Source: Dimorphilus gyrociliatus
Taxonomy: Eukaryota; Annelida; Polychaeta; Dinophilidae
NCBI GenBank assembly: GCA_904063045.1
Contig: CAJFCJ010000016.1
Coordinates: forward strand, 868,001 to 932,000
Direction: 5' to 3'
DNA length: 64,000 nucleotides
Within the stretch, counting starts at the first letter, position 1. Each line of letters opens with the position of its first letter. Under the pieces are notes generated by a model that made no database searches, was not told where the DNA came from, and saw only the letters and a program-made list of their open reading frames with translations. A program made the translations under genes and the position numbers. Below, one piece after another: positions 1 to 28,847 of this stretch.

Positions 1-1065
1 ACTAAAATGGTTTATAAAGAATAATTGTTGCACAGTTAAAGAAGTTGTAAAAAGGCGCCAATTTCTTGTTTTTTATTCCCTAAGTAATTCTTTCAATTTG
101 GACAACGTTCATACTATTCTAAAGTTTGTAAAGGGTTTTTACTTGTTATAGAAACCGTCGGTGTTTTTTTTTTAGGGAAAACATTCTGTTTGGGTTAAAT
201 AACCTACGTAGAAGATGTCTAGTAATTGATTTCTTAGTCGATAACATGTGTATTCGGTCTTTTTGAAACTTATTAGAAACTTATTGATTTCTTTATTTCG
301 TAGTTGTTTATCAAAGGAGTAAAAAACACAAAAAAAGAGAAAGTAATTAAAAGTTTAGCTTAATGAATAAAGAAAAGGAAAATGTCGGGGATAATGAATA
401 TTCAATAAATCTATTAATTTATATATAAATTACAATAAAATCGAAATCTGAGAAGGAAAGAGATGAGTTGATAAAAGGAAATTACTTTTATAGAAAAAAT
501 GCATGAGATCTTGGTCGTTCTTAGTATCGCTATTCTTATTATATAATCTAATTCTATAATAAATAAATAAATAAATACGGGGAAGGGTGCAAAGTTCACT
601 CTGCGTTCGACCATTAATCGCCTTTTTCTCTTCACCTCTGTCATCAATCATTCGATTAATGTTCACTTAAATGAGAGAGAAAAAGATGAAAGGAAAGCGA
701 CAAAGCACGAGGGAGATATATACTGTATATACATATCTCTTGTCATTCTAAACATTTTTTCAACACTAGCAAACAGTTTGGTTGTTGGTTTAGAATGTTT
801 TTAATTTTGAGCAAAAACCAAAAACCAAAAGGAAAAAAAAAAACCTCAAGATCTTATGATAAAAACTTTCCAACTGCACGCAGCCAGAGGCTGGAACGTC
901 TATCAATAACAATCTCGAATATTTTCTACGAATATAAAAAACCAGCATCCTTTCACGGCGCACCGAACTTGACGCTCTGTATTGAAAAAAACGCCTATTC
1001 AACGCCGCCCGGTCGGATGATTATCAATTTATAGTACGGGTTTTTTTTCTCTATCTTTCGTACAG
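1..1065. other. 5' flank or upstream intron of the nAChR-like gene; no gene recognised
   Basis: AT-rich sequence with poly-purine runs and no reading frame I can tie to a family. The first recognised receptor exon opens after a splice acceptor ending at 1065, so a signal-peptide exon is expected upstream, either here unrecognised or before the window. The open frames here look like chance frames. Confidence 0.5.
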
Positions 1066-4000
1066 GTATTGCTCGAGCATCTTCACCTACCACTTCCGCT
1101 ATTTCGACACCTATAACCAGTTTGGACGCCTCGGAGATTATGGAGAATTTCGACAGACCCAGAAGAGCTAGTAGTAGATCAAAACAAAGAAAAAAAGACA
1201 AGAAGAGAAACATGCTACCAACTAGAAGCCAAGATGATAATTGTAAACAATCTAAATTGAATAGAACTTACTCAAACGAGTATAAGATAAAAAAAGTTGT
1301 ATTTGATGGATACGACATAACAACTCGTCCAGTTATGAATGATAGCGTTGCTATGACAGTTGTAATTGGAATGTCATTATATCATATCCTTGATACGGTA
1401 AGTTAAACTGTAATAGTTTGTTTTCTTTTCTTTTCAAAACGTATCTCTTTCATTTCTTCTCTAAAAGTGTTCAATCTTTCTCTCTCTCTCTCTCTATTTC
1501 CCCATACTTTACCTTCTTTCTCTTTCCTTATTACATAATTGTTAATAGTTAAGACTTCAGCTCTTTTACTATCGTAACCTTGACTCTTATTTGATGATGA
1601 TCATTAATTTTATAAGGAAAAAGAAAAGAAAAAACAAGAAAAAAACACCCAAAGATTATCCGTAAATTACTTAATAAGCTACTTTTGAAATTATTAAAGA
1701 AAAAGTAAATCCTATTATACTAATAATTTTCATTAAAATGAATATAAAAAGAACTCTTCCAGACAGAATTTCTATATAGGAGAAAATTAAAAGAAGTTCA
1801 TAGGCCTAGATTGTGTACAGTTAATAAAATATTTCATTACATTCTATATTGGTAATAATTGTAATTTGAAGACTCGCGTTAGTTTTTACCAACAGACTCT
1901 AAAATAGTGGAAACGCTCTATAGACGCTTTTTAAATAATAAAAAAAAATTCACTTGCGGTAACAGCTTAAGCGGAAAGGTTCTCTTTTATTGGGAGAGAG
2001 AGGAGGAAGGGATTTATTGTCAAATATTCCGTTACATCGAAAGAGTGACTTTGGCTTTCCCTATGGGACTTTGTCACTATGTAACCTCTCTCTAACTTTC
2101 TCTCCATCTTCTCTCCCAGTCGAAGGAGCCGTGGTAATTAAGTGATAAAAAAAAGCCTGATAAAATCCTCCTCGTAGGAGCTTGACTTTTTCTCTATATG
2201 GAGGGAACAAATATCCATCTTAGCTTCTGCATCACTGATGATACTAAATAGTCATAGTAATCACGTCTCTTTTAGACATACCCTATCTCGCTCAGGAAGT
2301 GAAAGAAACGATGGCTTTTTTATGAGGTAAAGAGCTTTGGAGAAGGCATATAAGCATCCTAAGCCCTTGAAAAATATTACATGTACCTCAAAAAGGTAGA
2401 TTGATAGGAAGAGAGAGATGGAACGGATATCTTTAATAAACAACTGAACATACTAGAAGAAATCCTTCCGTTAGCCGTCACATTTTACGGAAAGAGAAGA
2501 GACCGAGTCAAAGGCATTTATATTTATATTTGTACTTATAGGATGTCTGATCCACGGTCCAAATCGATATACGAGACGGCTAAACGTCGCTCAAACAACT
2601 CTAGGTCTACCTTTTTTTCCCGGTAATCTTATAAAAGATATAGGCCCCGTAATCCTCAAATATCTCTCTACTTATATAAATGTGTATATAAACTATTATA
2701 AAAGCAAATTGAATGGTTAAAACCTCGAAAAACTTTGGTTAAAGCTAAAAGAAAAGAAAGAAAGAGAAATTGAGGAGAAAGAGAAAAGGAAAGCTGTTAT
2801 AATATTTAATATCCTCCTAAAGCCTAAATCCAAAGTAAAATCATGTTTCGAGCTGTTTACGTAAAGGTCTATTGGGGAAATTAGATATTTTTCAAATATC
2901 TCTTTCTTACCAAAGATAAAAGAAAGTAAGAAGAATTTCTAATGAAATTCCAGGTTGAATATTTTCTTTTTGGAGATTTCCTCTCTCTCTCTCTCTCTCT
3001 CTCTTTAGATATATTAGTATATACAGCATATATATATAAATTCCTTTCTCTTTTCCCTTTTTCATCTCCCCTACGTTCGACCTTCCTCCTACCCTCCCTC
3101 TCTAACCCTCCTTTCTCATTCTCTTTATCAAACTACATAGATAAAAGCTATTTCAAAAAGCTATTGCAGTTTTTCCTATTACAGTCGCTTTCATCAAATA
3201 GACATTGCTGAACAAATAGAAGAAATTCTATTACCTTCTACAAAATACTTTAAGAGATGACAAGTTTTAAGTTTCGTAAAAGTCATCATAGTTTATGAAA
3301 AGACTATAGAAATGACAAGGATTTTCTGAAAATATAACATAAAAGCAATAAACATAAACCCTACCGAAGGCGGTTGAAAAAGACAAACAATCTATTACGT
3401 AGACCAATTAATTAAAGGTTGGCCAATTTTGTTACTTTTTTACTCTAATCAACAAACAACAAGAATTTTCTTTGTACATCTAAAAAACTGGATAGTTGGA
3501 TTGTATTAATTGGACTAATAGGAAACTTTTTGCAGTAGGCAATCCGATATCTCTGATATATAGAGTATTGGCTAAATCTAAACATGTAAATAAAAGCAAA
3601 CAATCCTCACTATTCTACTACGTGTAAAAAAACCTATGCTCTTATTTTTTTCCATTTTCTTCATCATCATTATCATCCTCTCCCCTTCTTTCTCTCTCTC
3701 TCTCTCTAGTATTAATTTATGTGAAAAACTTCCAGATATGGTTTATATTCTAATTTTGTTCTCTTCACGTTTATCTTAATTTTCCCTCTTATCTTTTCTT
3801 TATCATTTAGAATGAAAAAATGCAAACTTTATCAGCCCTAATCGCCCTGAGACTGGTGAGTAGATAGAACTAATATTTACAGGGGTAATGGAGATAATAG
3901 AGTTAATTAAAGCAGAGATGGACGGATGAGTATTTGGCTTGGAACTCTTCGGAGTACGGCGATATAAAGAAAATTTGGACGCCGGCAAGAGATATTTGGC

Positions 4001-5870
4001 GACCTGATATAGTAATAAATAACTTGTAAGTAAAAAGTAAACAGAGCATTGAATGATTTATAGAATTTGCATTAATTTAAAATAAATTAAGTAAAGAGAA
4101 TGACGAAATGGTGATGTAAACGTTTGTAATGTTCTTTTGGACTAAATTACAAACTTTCAGTTGAATAAATCCAATTACGGGCAACAAACAATACAATGGC
4201 GTTTGAAGGTAGAAACAAAGTTTTGATGTAGCAAGAAAAAGAAGCGTGTGTATATTAATTTGCCTAAAGCTAATTTAAATTTTTCCCTTACGATCTATCC
4301 CTTCCCTTTTCCCCCTCCTCCCCTTCCCCCTAGACAAAGTCTTCCCCTAACCCTTCGCCCCCCTCCTCCTCCTACTCCTCCTCTTCGCTTTTTCTTTCTC
4401 TACTTCAACTTTGATAAGCGCATTAGCATTTTTAACAAGAAGAAAGAGATCAATGAGAAAAGGTTATAACTCGCCTCTAAACGCAGTAAATGTATTTATT
4501 ATACGAAATTTGATTTTTTATTTACCTAAATATAGTTTCTATCTATAGAATTTCACTACAAATTGACACATTGAATAATGTACATCAATCATTAGCACCA
4601 ATTGTCTAATCATTCCAAAGTAATTTTTAATTTATTCATATTTAATTATTGTTATGAATACATTAAAGTAAGAGGAAAAAGTTCATAGAAGGGCTCATTT
4701 AAATAAATAGCTACTATCGTTTAAAGAAAAGGACGAGTTCTATAAACGTGTGGGAGGGGATAGAGAGATAGAGAGAGAGAGAAAAAAGAACACAGAATGT
4801 TTCCTCATCAATTTCTAAACTTGTCACACCATATAGAGTGACTTTTCCAAAAATATGGGTAATGTATAGTTTGACCTTTTGGAAGTTAAATAATTAAATG
4901 TCGTGAAGCCTTTAATCATATAATTTACAGTTTGGCGATAAGTAAAATATTTCGTAAAATATAAATGAAACAAGATTTAAAAAGTTAATTGCAGAATTGC
5001 AGTTGTTAAGCTTTTTCCTTCTTTTCTTTGTAGTTTTATATTTAATACATAAATAAACAAACGGATAAAGCTTAAAAAGTTTAACCTTCACCATTTCGTT
5101 TTGTACTTTAATGTTTCTTTTTTCACGCGTCAAAGTCGCCTATGAAAAAGGAAAAAGTACAAAATAACGAATAAACTGTAGCTGCTAGTTTTTACTTAAA
5201 TGAATTAAATAGATTAAACGCTTCAGCGCCGACGACTCGTTCAAAGATTTCCAGGATACGAACGCTATTATTAGTAGTGATGGTGGTATTCTGTGGATGT
5301 TTCCGGCTGTCGTCAAAACCTACTGCACATTGGATGTTCGACATTTTCCATTTGACAAACAAAATTGTGCAATAAAGTTTATCTCTTGGACTTTTAATGG
5401 TTTCAAATTGAACGTAAGTTCATTCAATATTTTCATTTTTGTTTGAATTGTTTGGGAAGGTAAAAAGTAAAAAAGTTGTGAAAAATAGCAATTTTTCATA
5501 CAGCCAATTTCCTGAGTATAAATAACGTTTATTGGCCTAAAATCGATAATTTTTTTATTTCCGTTTAATGTGGCAAGATTAATGCATTTTATTAAAAAAA
5601 AATTGAACATTAGCAATTTATTAATAGCAATTCTAATCGCAAATTTCATTGATTTATTGCTTAGTTCAAGAATAGGTTCTGTTGTGATTATTCTTAAGTA
5701 AACCCAGCCAATATTGTTATCTAGAACAATACCCGAATCTTTACAATTGAATACAAAACTCCCCAGTCTAATAGTTCTATTTCAATTCCTGATAGATCAA
5801 TGGCGCCTCCTCATTCTCTCTTTTCTTAGTTTTTATTTTTCTTGGACGTTTTTCTTTATTTAATCCTTTC

Positions 5871-5920
<50 letters not shown>

Positions 5921-7935
5921 CTTTGTCTCTCTTTCTCTTGACTGAGTTTCTGGAATAGACAAACGTGATTTGAAAAGAATCCAACAGATTACAACCTACT
6001 TTTTAATTATGCATTAAGATATTAAGTAAAAAAAAAACAATGGTCGATTACTATCGTCAATAATTACTATTTTAGTAATTGGTATACCTAATATTTATTG
6101 AATTTAACTTTACAATGACTGAGCTATCATCTACACAATAACCTTTACAGAAGAAAACTGTAAAAGAGGGGTTAACGCGGGAAAATAGGAGAGAAGGAGA
6201 ATGATATAGGCTCAGAGGAAGAGAGAGAGAGAGAGATGGGGAAACAGAAAGGCAAAAGAGAAGAGCATCATTCCTTTAAAAAAGGACGCACAATGGTCCC
6301 ACACAATTTGCCAACAAAAGCAAATGGCTTTTCCATAAGCCTCAGTATATCTCAATCCCAGCAAGACTTTTACAATTTTAATCCTTCCTTCCCTCTTTTA
6401 GCCATCTCCTTGAAAAGAGAAATAATTTCTCAGCATTTTCTCAGTTTTTCTCTATATTGACCTCAACTTGTCTGAAGAGACAATGGATTGTTTATCTATC
6501 GTATTTGTCTTGTCTAAACGTTTGCGAGAATATTGTAAAATCAGCCCCGATTCCATGGTAATTATAATCAATTATCTCCGCTAACTATTGGACTAATTTG
6601 CAGGGGACATTAAGTGAGAGAGAATTGAGTATATACAAATCTTCTGTTATCTCTTAGCCCTACTCCTCTCATGGGTTTTCTTTTGTTCCCATTAGAATGT
6701 ACTTAATTAAAAAAAGTTTCACTTTTCTAATTCGGACAAGGGAATAAACGATCGTTTAAAGGGAGGCTAATTGATTCCTCTTCTCTTCTCTTCTTTCTCA
6801 ATCTTTTCTTTTCCATTTCCCTGCTAGATAGCTCGTAGATATCGAATACCAACAATAGGATAGTTTTTCGTTTGCCACTTGATTTTCACTAGACAAACGC
6901 CACCTATAGGTGTACACGAAGTGAAGATTATATTAAGTGGTTTTATAGTGAACCACTTAGAACACTTGGCGTACATTTCGAGTTGTTTCTTTTTTTCGTT
7001 GTCAATTTATCATGCATGCTTTAATAGCTTCATCTTAAGTAGGAAGAAATTCGACCCTATTACTTTCTCAATACTTTACCTTTCAACTGGCTTTTTATTT
7101 CTATCGAATTGTTTTTTGTTTAGTGTAATAAACAGATTTTTCTTCATTTTACCATACGCAGGTCAATTACGACGAATCAGAAAATAATACGGTCTACTAT
7201 AAGCCAGATAATCAAGAATGGTACGTAAGCAACATTACTACAGAACGAAATGAGCAATTTTACGCCTGCTGTCCGGAACCTTATCCCGATGTTACTTTTA
7301 CCATTCACATGACCAGAAGGTCATTGTTTTACGTAGTGAATTTGATTTTTCCGTGTTTGCTCATCTACGCCGTAGCCTTCCTGGGCTTTTTTCTACCTGT
7401 TGAGAGTGGTGAAAAAGTCAATTTAGAAATTACCATCCTTCTCGCCCTTGTGGTCTTCCTCCTAATTGTTGGGGAAACTCTTCCACCTACTCCAGATGCA
7501 ATACCAGTTTTAGGTCTACTCTTTGGTACTACAATGTTGATGGTGTCCATAGCATTGGTTATGGCAGTAATAGTAACAAATATCTACTTACGTAAGGATG
7601 CCCAGAGGCCAGTTCCTAATTGCTTACGTTATTTGTTTGGCATGGAAAAGTGCAGAAGGAAAATGGAATCTCCAAAAATTCGTGCTGTAGGTGATGCTCG
7701 CCCATTACGAGAAATTCGCGACGCTACCATTGAGTTAGATTCATTATCTATAGAACGTAATCATATTTTTGAAAGAAGGAGATCAAGTGACTCACGAGAA
7801 TCAATTTCACATGATAAAGATTGGCTGATCCTAGCTAAAATTGTTGATAGGATTTGTTTTTGGATTTTTTTATCAGCCAGTGTTACTGCAATATCAGCAA
7901 TGTATATGTCAATTCCTTCCTTCAATACATCCTAA
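1066..7935 (+). CDS. Nicotinic acetylcholine receptor-like subunit (alpha type, cation-selective Cys-loop channel), 5' incomplete
   Basis: Pentameric ligand-gated channel subunit of the plasma membrane. Exons: 1066-1397, 3811-3855, 3916-4025, 5227-5413, 7162-7935; all junctions are GT-AG and keep phase, giving about 480 residues. Seen directly: an N-terminal block ending RPVMNDS; W-T-D and W-RPDI segments; the Cys-loop CTLDVRHFPFDKQNC; loop B SWTF; loop C YACCPEPYPDVTF, whose adjacent cysteines mark an alpha-type subunit; M1-M3 with GEK before M2, predicting cation selectivity; a basic M3-M4 loop of about 90 residues; M4; and a stop at 7933-7935. Odd points: the loop A tyrosine is Asn (INNF), the loop D tryptophan is Ala (LIALRLRW), M2 4' is Glu, and about 80 charged, Ser-rich residues precede the ligand-binding domain. 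The start and signal peptide are not identified; the frame is open back to 1066. An AATAAA lies at 8303. The family call is secure; the ligand is not. Confidence 0.93.
1398..3810 (+). other. Intron 1 of the nAChR-like gene
   Basis: 2.4-kb intron with donor gtaagt at 1398 and acceptor tttag ending at 3810. It holds CT/GA-rich runs (for example about 2981-3004 and 3690-3708) and AT-rich sequence. A short open frame starting with ATG at 2542 is too weak to call a gene. Confidence 0.6.
4026..5226 (+). other. Intron 3 of the nAChR-like gene
   Basis: 1.2-kb intron between donor gtaag at 4026 and acceptor cttcag ending at 5226. Contents are AT-rich, with a C/T-rich patch near 4300-4390 and a GA-rich patch near 4760-4785. 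No gene or repeat family is recognised. Confidence 0.6.
5414..7161 (+). other. Intron 4 of the nAChR-like gene
   Basis: 1.75-kb intron between donor gtaagt at 5414 and acceptor gcag ending at 7161. It contains a (CT)n run at about 5877-5908 passing into (GT)n at about 5909-5920. No coding signal is recognised. Confidence 0.6.
5877..5920. repeat. (CT)n-(GT)n compound microsatellite
   Basis: An uninterrupted CT run of about 16 units is followed directly by GT units, inside intron 4 of the receptor gene. Confidence 0.9.
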
Positions 7936-8016
7936 GTGTTTCATTTCTCCTTTCATACTTTTGACCATCTTTAGACAATTCATTCTGCTCTCTTTCTCTC
8001 TTCATCTTTTACAGTT

Positions 8017-8021
<5 letters not shown>

Positions 8022-8054
<33 letters not shown>

Positions 8055-8062
8055 ACACACAC
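8022..8062. repeat. (CA)n microsatellite in the nAChR 3' region
   Basis: A CA run with one AGA interruption, followed by a short CT run. It lies about 90 bases after the receptor stop codon, probably within its 3' UTR. Confidence 0.9.
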
Positions 8063-8302
8063 TCTCTCTTTCTATCTCACTGCATATTTGTTTCAATTTA
8101 ATACGTATTTAAAAGTAACTCTTTATATTATTATTACATTGTTATGTTTCATCTTTGAAAACAAAAACTCTACAATATATAATGTACTCATTTGAATATT
8201 CATAAGTTAACAACTAAAATATGAGCATTTTACTTAAAAACCATTGTTTATTTAAACTTTATATTGAGTGATGAACATAATCCGAATAATAACAATAATA
8301 AT

Positions 8303-8308
8303 AATAAA
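8303..8308 (+). terminator. Candidate polyadenylation signal AATAAA of the nAChR-like gene
   Basis: A canonical AATAAA hexamer about 370 bases after the receptor stop codon, with no other gene between. It is the best-placed + strand signal; its use is inferred. Confidence 0.45.
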
Positions 8309-9129
8309 GAAAATTGAATGATAATATAATTTGAACGTTGATTTTTTGACTTTTTACCATCTTGCTGTTTCCATTATCTACGACCTGTTTCTTGTTGAGA
8401 TACAGCTTTAACCGTCTTTCCTCTCAAAGAGGGATGATGAGGTTGCTTCATAAGTCAATGAACTACGTACAATAGGTTAAGGAGGAAAGGTTTCATTAGG
8501 TGACAGAGAAAGAGAAGAAAAAATATGCGAATGAATGAATGAATAAATGAATGAACAAATGAGAGAAGAGTAAGTAAAGAGAAAACGTCTGAGAATAAGA
8601 AAGAGTACGAAGAAAGGAGAGGAAAATAACAAATTATTTTTTCAGGCAGAAGATATCCGCGTGACTACATTTTCATACAAAGAACGTATACCAAACTGCA
8701 CTCTTTCGTGCAATTTTTATAATATACTAAATATAGACTACACAAGAATTATAAAAGTCATAATTATTCTTTATATCATTCACACTTTCTCTTCTGGAAA
8801 ATACAGCTTTTCCTCTTGTTCGTAGCGTCTAAAGAACTAATCGAATTATGCAAACTTTTATCACTTTTGATATGACGTTTTCTTTAAAAAATCATTTAAT
8901 TTAATATTCTTTATCATGTATTTTTGTAAATCATCACATTGTTTCTTATGTACATCGTTAAATAAAAAAAGAAGCAACCAAAGGCCTATTATATGTGATA
9001 TGTATACGTCAAATTGACTAGTTCAAAAAAATTATAGGAGAAAATATCTTCTTTTTTAACAAAGCACCAACTCGCGCCAAAGTTTTTTTTATTATTATTA
9101 AGTATATCTCTCCGAAAGATGGAATAGGA

Positions 9130-9200
9130 CGAGGAGAGTGGGAGGAGGGGTGGAGGGAGGGAGGGAGAGAGGGAGAGAGAGAGAGAGAGAGAGAGACGAG
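9130..9200. repeat. GA/GGA-rich low-complexity tract
   Basis: Purine-only sequence passing from GGA and GGGA units into (GA)n. It is intergenic between the 3' ends of two convergent genes. Confidence 0.85.
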
Positions 9201-9967
9201 GGAGAGAGGTGTAAGGCGCTCAGTTTATCGTATGGATGCATGAATCGACTTCATTATGTGTATAGTTGATTTTGTCGTTGTTGAGTGAAAATTGGTGACG
9301 CGCCACCTAGCAGGTTATTCACCTTCGCCTTCGATCCTGTTTAATGAGAGATAAAGAAAACTATTAGTTGTTAATTAGTTAAGATATAAAAAATAAACGA
9401 GGAGTGTGTCAATTAGTGAAGGATATTTAAAAAGAAAAAGGTGCTATTCTCTGCTAAATTTAATGGTAAAAGAACCAAGAAATTTATCTTTTCTATTTAT
9501 AGGAAAGCTAATTTTCAAATGATTTTTTTTTCTTTTGTTTTTCTAAGTATTCATTTCTATTTTTAGCAATTGAAAAAAAAGAAAACAAACTAATAATAAC
9601 ACACAAAATAACCCATAAAATATAGAAAAATTACATTGTAATTATAAAAAAGCAAGCTAAAATCGAGTGTATGAAAATAATGATAAAGGTGGCTTCGCAT
9701 TCTCCTCTCAAAGGGCATTCGAAGATGTGATTTATCATCGGAATGATTAAGAAATAACAAAAAATCTAAATAATAACTATATCTTTCTTTTGTGGGGTTG
9801 GTTCAATCAAAGAAAAACCAAAATAATAATAATAATTATGATTGACAACATTGAAATAACAAGATAGTGACGTGCCTAATTGATAAGAGCTTCCCTATAA
9901 CCGAAGATTTTCAATTCCGTTCCGCAACGCGCTACGGGGACAAGATAAGACGCTTATCCAATACTTA

Positions 9968-26434
<16,467 letters not shown>

Positions 26435-26673
26435 CACTATAACTACATCCGAAATTTTGAAAGAGCGAATTTAAAGAGCCATACAAAAATGAAGATTATC
26501 CTTTAAAAAGGCTCTCTATAATCTTGATGTGCTAAAAATTTTCCTCTAATCGAATTTCGCTTATTTCTGATAAAAACATGTATGCACCGATCGGTGTGAA
26601 GTATCCTTTTTCGCCGATAAAATACCAATACCTGGTACTTTTAATTGGCACTTTATCAGACTATGCTTAGCTA

Positions 26674-26685
26674 TGCGCATGCGCG
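26674..26685. promoter_or_regulatory. NRF-1-type site TGCGCATGCGCG upstream of MAGI
   Basis: Exact match to the NRF-1/alpha-Pal consensus YGCGCAYGCGCR, 240 bases upstream of the MAGI start codon, in a region where CpG is otherwise rare. It is the strongest promoter-type element in the window and probably marks the MAGI core promoter. Confidence 0.55.
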
Positions 26686-26872
26686 AAATGATACATCAGT
26701 AACGCCCTCTACTGTCCGTTCCATTGTAACATGTAACCTGAATTTAAATAAAGACAAAAGGGGAGTAGATTAGTTTAAGAGTGATGATAAAATTAAAGCT
26801 GATAATATTAGAAATAGTAATAATATATAAATAAATTATAATTGCGCATAATAATTAGATTCTAATCTAACA

Positions 26873-26873
<1 letters not shown>

Positions 26874-26922
<49 letters not shown>
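26874..26922. repeat. (TA)n microsatellite
   Basis: About 24 uninterrupted TA units followed by CAGAGAGAGAGA. Confidence 0.9.
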
Positions 26923-26926
<4 letters not shown>

Positions 26927-27532
26927 GAGAGAGATTGAAGAGAATAAGAAGGAAGTAATTCAAAAGAAAAAACCCTCAATGAACAAATGGAATTATTCAA
27001 AATATTTCATATCGAAAGAGATATTGTACGATATCTCTCCCACAGTTGCAACACACTATAAAAGAACCAAGTTTTTTTCGTATTTATTAAATAATAGAAG
27101 AAATATTTTACAATCAATCTTTCTATTCTTTTTCCTCCTCCTCTTCTTCTTCTTCTTCTTCTCCGCCTCCTCCTCTTCCTTCCCTTTCTCTCTATCCACT
27201 GAGAATAGACAACTACAATTTATTTCTAGATATATCTAAACTTTTCTATTCATACAAACGTATAAATTTTATATGAATATAATAAAGGTAAAATAACTTC
27301 TATACGATTGATAAGAGAAAGGAAGAAAGACAGACGGACAGCATGACAGACTGTTAGAAAAATGTTAAGAATAAACATACAACTCAACGGATCTTTATCC
27401 GTCAATTTCTTCCTCAAGCTCATTACTTTTGCTTTTTGTTTATTTAACGTAAAAACGACAAAAAACCATTTTGAATATTTGAATCCAACATTTTGTTAAA
27501 CGTAATGTAGAAACGAGAAAAAAAAAAAGTAA

Positions 27533-27605
27533 TGATTCCGCCGAGGATCGAACTCGGGACCTCTCGCGTGTTAGGCGAGCGTGATAACCGCTACACTACG
27601 GAATC
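27533..27605 (-). tRNA. tRNA-Val (anticodon AAC)
   Basis: Full 73-nt cloverleaf on the minus strand. Acceptor stem GATTCCG pairs with CGGAATC, with discriminator A. The D arm carries the A box TAGTGTAGCGGTTA. The anticodon stem CTCGC/GCGAG closes the loop CTAACAC, giving anticodon AAC. The T stem CCGAG/CTCGG has TTCGATC in the loop (B box). There is no intron. A T-run follows immediately downstream (27519-27529 on the complement), a standard RNA polymerase III terminator. All stems pair, so it looks functional. Confidence 0.97.
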
Positions 27606-28847
27606 AACTGAAAGTATAAGCGTTATTTAGTATATATGAACTGCCGTACCGTTAAATATATACCGAATATTAGTCTATTGCTAGTACCAATGTTTTCTGA
27701 TACCTTTAGAATTTTTTTCTTTTGAGTTTACTGATTATCGTAATCCTATAGATGTAAAAGATCTCGTGGGAAATTGATTAAATGGGAATTTCTTTTAAAG
27801 TAATTGAGAATAAATACAGCAAATTAGTGTACAAAAATCAACAAGAAACGCTTTTATAAGCATCATTTTAAAGATTAAATCAACTATTATTTTAGAACCT
27901 AATTACAAGTTAATAAAACAAAATCTTGGGTATTTCTAAATAGAACTTGACAGCTGATAGAGAGTTTTCTAGCTTACTTTATAAACAATGCCGAGTGACC
28001 AACGTGGGAATTTACTATGGGCGAATTTCATTTCGCTTTCGTCTGGTTGTTTTTATTATTCTTATAACTAAGCGTCGTATTGAAAATGATGGGGAAAATA
28101 ATTTATTATAAGAATTCTCTGTCTGACGTCATTAGCCAGCTAAAAGAGAAATATATAGTTAAATAAGGGGTTGTAGCCTTTTTATGGGAAAGATATTGAA
28201 AGATAAACAGTAATCTTTACGATATAATAAAATAAGTCTTGTGTTACTTCCTTACTAAATTAGGCGTAATAAAAACATACCATCTATTGAATTTTTGAAC
28301 GCAATTGTCATCTTAAGTTGGTAAATAATTGAGAAGAAAAGATATTCTTTGCCTGGTTTCTTCCCGATTTCAATTCTAAATTGAAAAAGGATTTTTATCC
28401 TGATCTAGGTCTATAGTACTTTCCCAAGAGTATTCTGTTTTATATAAATGTTAGATTGATTACGAGCAGACCGACAAAAGGATGAATATTCTTTACGATG
28501 CTCTATTTCGTTATTGACTAACTCTTCTTCGTGCTGTTCCTTAGACGTAGATGATATTGTCTATCAAATAAACTTAAGTTATCTTCTTACTAAATATCTT
28601 TTCTTTCTAATACTCAATCATTTATCTTTATCTATCTATTTGTCTGTCTGTCAATCTCTTCCACTCCCCCCCTCTCTCTCCGTAAACGCATTCACTTTCA
28701 AGCATTAAGGTCTTAATCAGCAAAAATAATAATTTATTGTAAAAATTGAAATCATATTTCTTACTAATAGATATTAATAATAATGAGGAAGTCTTCTTCC
28801 TATTCAACTAATTATAATACTCTACATTTTACTCAATGAATTTCTCC
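27606..28847. other. Intergenic region between tRNA-Val and the 3' end of gene A
   Basis: AT-rich, with no gene recognised. A - strand AATAAA (complement of 28731-28736) sits about 110 bases beyond the gene A stop and is a candidate polyadenylation signal. A perfect CRE-type palindrome TGACGTCA lies at 28124-28131. Confidence 0.55.

Larger units (their letters stand above)
7936..9967. other. Intergenic region between convergent nAChR and MAGI genes
   Basis: It should hold both 3' UTRs. It contains the CA repeat, AAT-rich sequence, a GA-rich tract near 9120-9200, and an unassigned non-repetitive stretch at about 9220-9340. A short - strand open stretch at about 8381-8444 could be a terminal MAGI exon, but no consistent splice was found. 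Confidence 0.5.
26435..27532. other. Intergenic region between the MAGI promoter and tRNA-Val
   Basis: Contains the MAGI 5' UTR/promoter, a long (TA)n run passing into GA, and CT-rich sequence around 27130-27190. No gene is recognised. Confidence 0.6.

Noticed and set aside
8381-8444. - strand frame starting MKQPHHPSLRGK as a terminal MAGI exon
   Set aside because: The nearest pyrimidine-rich acceptor puts it out of this frame and leads to an immediate stop, so it was not added to the gene model.
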